DNA from: Bacteroidales bacterium
GTDB taxonomy: Bacteria; Bacteroidota; Bacteroidia; Bacteroidales; PUMT01
Assembly: GCA_007134675.1 (NCBI GenBank)
Contig: SLKJ01000197.1
Span: 1 to 37,928, forward strand
DNA length: 37,928 bases
Direction: 5' to 3'
Part shown: positions 37,012 to 37,928 of the stretch, one piece after another
Numbering within the stretch: the first letter of the stretch is position 1
How the letters are laid out: the number at the start of each line of letters is the position of its first letter
Program-made: the position numbers and the translations under genes
The notes under the pieces: generated by a model
Told to the model about the DNA's origin: nothing
Database searches by the model: none
What the model saw: the letters and a program-made list of their open reading frames with translations, nothing else

Positions 37012-37928
37012 ATTAAACCTCCTTTATTAATTTGTAAAAACTCAAGGTAACGGCCAATGCCCTCATTAACATATATGGCGGGATCATATCCCAGAATATT
37101 TTTTGCTTTTGCAATATCCGGGCAACGCCTGTTCGGATTATCAGTCATATAATGTGAGTCCTCCGGTACATCGAATTCAACCTTGCCCTTATAATCAAAT
37201 AATCTTTTTGCATTCTCCCTGAAAAGCTCTGCAAACTCCATAACTGATATCTCAGGTTTGTCGATCCCTATGTTAAAAACATCTTTTTTACCGTACAGCA
37301 ATATCTTCAGGTACCCGGTAATCGCATCAGATATGTAACAGAAGGTACGGGTCGGCTTACCATCAGAAAACATTACCAGATCGCGGCCTTCGAGCACGCA
37401 TTTTGCAAAATCTGCGGGCAGCCTCTTGTCATTTATATTCATGCCGGGTCCGTAGTTATTGAAAGGCCTGGCTATGGAAACAGGGAAACCGTATTTTTCG
37501 CCAAAAATATAACACAATGTTTCACCGAACCGTTTGGCCTCATCATAACAGGCTCTTGGCCCCATGGTTGCAACGTTACCCCGGTATTCCTCATTGGTCG
37601 GAATGAATTCCGGGAATGGATCACCATAGATCTCACTGCTGGAGAAAAAGAGCATACCAGCAATGCTTTTGTCCCTGAAGTAATCCATTAAGCGTCTTAA
37701 ACCGGTGACATTTGCATCAACAGTTTCAAGAGGGTATATCCGGTAAAATGTGGGTGAAGCTATTGATGCACCATGTATGATAAGATTTGCTTTATCAATA
37801 CCGGTGATTGATTCAGGATCATCCTTGATAATATCAAAGTGATGAAGCTTTATAAGCGGATTGTCTTTTACCATCTCATCAAGCCAGTCACGTGTACCGG
37901 TCAGAAAATTATCCAGGGCAATAACCTC
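37008..37928 (-). CDS. NAD-dependent SDR, UDP-glucuronate decarboxylase (UXS)-like, 5'-truncated by window edge
   Basis: Frame continues through the window edge ('EVIALDNFLTGTRDWLDEM' upstream of the listed Met). 'FFSSSEIYGDPF', 'MGPRACYDEAKRFGETLCY', 'VSIARPFNNYGPGM', 'RTFCYISDAITGYLKIL'. 4-bp ATGA-type overlap with the UGD gene. Confidence 0.9.
   Translation of the reverse strand, partial: EVIALDNFLTGTRDWLDEMVKDNPLIKLHHFDIIKDDPESITGIDKANLIIHGASIASPTFYRIYPLETVDANVTGLRRLMDYFRDKSIAGMLFFSSSEIYGDPFPEFIPTNEEYRGNVATMGPRACYDEAKRFGETLCYIFGEKYGFPVSIARPFNNYGPGMNINDKRLPADFAKCVLEGRDLVMFSDGKPTRTFCYISDAITGYLKILLYGKKDVFNIGIDKPEISVMEFAELFRENAKRLFDYKGKVEFDVPEDSHYMTDNPNRRCPDIAKAKNILGYDPAIYVNEGIGRYLEFLQINKGGLI

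Noticed and set aside
1-37928. Search for CRISPR arrays, transposases/IS ends, tRNA/rRNA genes, toxin-antitoxin or phage-defence genes
   Set aside because: No regularly spaced direct repeats, transposase-like ORFs or RNA gene signatures were recognised; small tRNA-like or sRNA genes cannot be excluded by eye.

Overview
The window is about 38 kb of AT-rich DNA, read as an exopolysaccharide/surface-glycan locus of a Bacteroidota bacterium. Lineage is inferred from three predicted T9SS C-terminal sorting domains, YDG/MBG-type surface repeats and TupA/DUF1593-type families. Left end (+): two giant paralogous T9SS-secreted proteins, the first truncated by the window edge. Next (+): two tandem paralogous polyprenyl-phosphate glycosylphosphotransferases, a Wza-like export lipoprotein, a Wzc-like co-polymerase/kinase, a WecG/TagA-type (GT26) transferase, a GT4-like transferase, a Tat-type parallel beta-helix protein and two GT2 enzymes. 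Right part, mostly (-): TupA-like ATP-grasp, hexapeptide acyltransferase, GT4, a lone (+) GT2, a GH-like lipoprotein, Wzy-like, GNT-I-like GT, Wzx-like flippase, GT4-like, GT2, a T9SS DUF1593-like protein, a homoserine-dehydrogenase-like/SAF (COG4091/DXR-like) protein, a UDP-glucose dehydrogenase and a UDP-glucuronate decarboxylase-like SDR truncated by the right edge. I saw no rRNA, tRNA, CRISPR array or transposase. The most notable observation is a run of nine Gs inside the early wzc coding sequence. A +1 change gives an immediate TAA and a -1 change gives a 156-aa product, so it is a candidate phase-variation switch for capsule/EPS. Other notable points are the UGD + UXS + DXR-like sugar-precursor module, several predicted carbohydrate-active surface proteins embedded in the biosynthesis cluster, and the tandem T9SS giants with a cysteine-less Omp28/thioredoxin-like region. 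All family calls come from recognising motifs in the translations; no searches were run.
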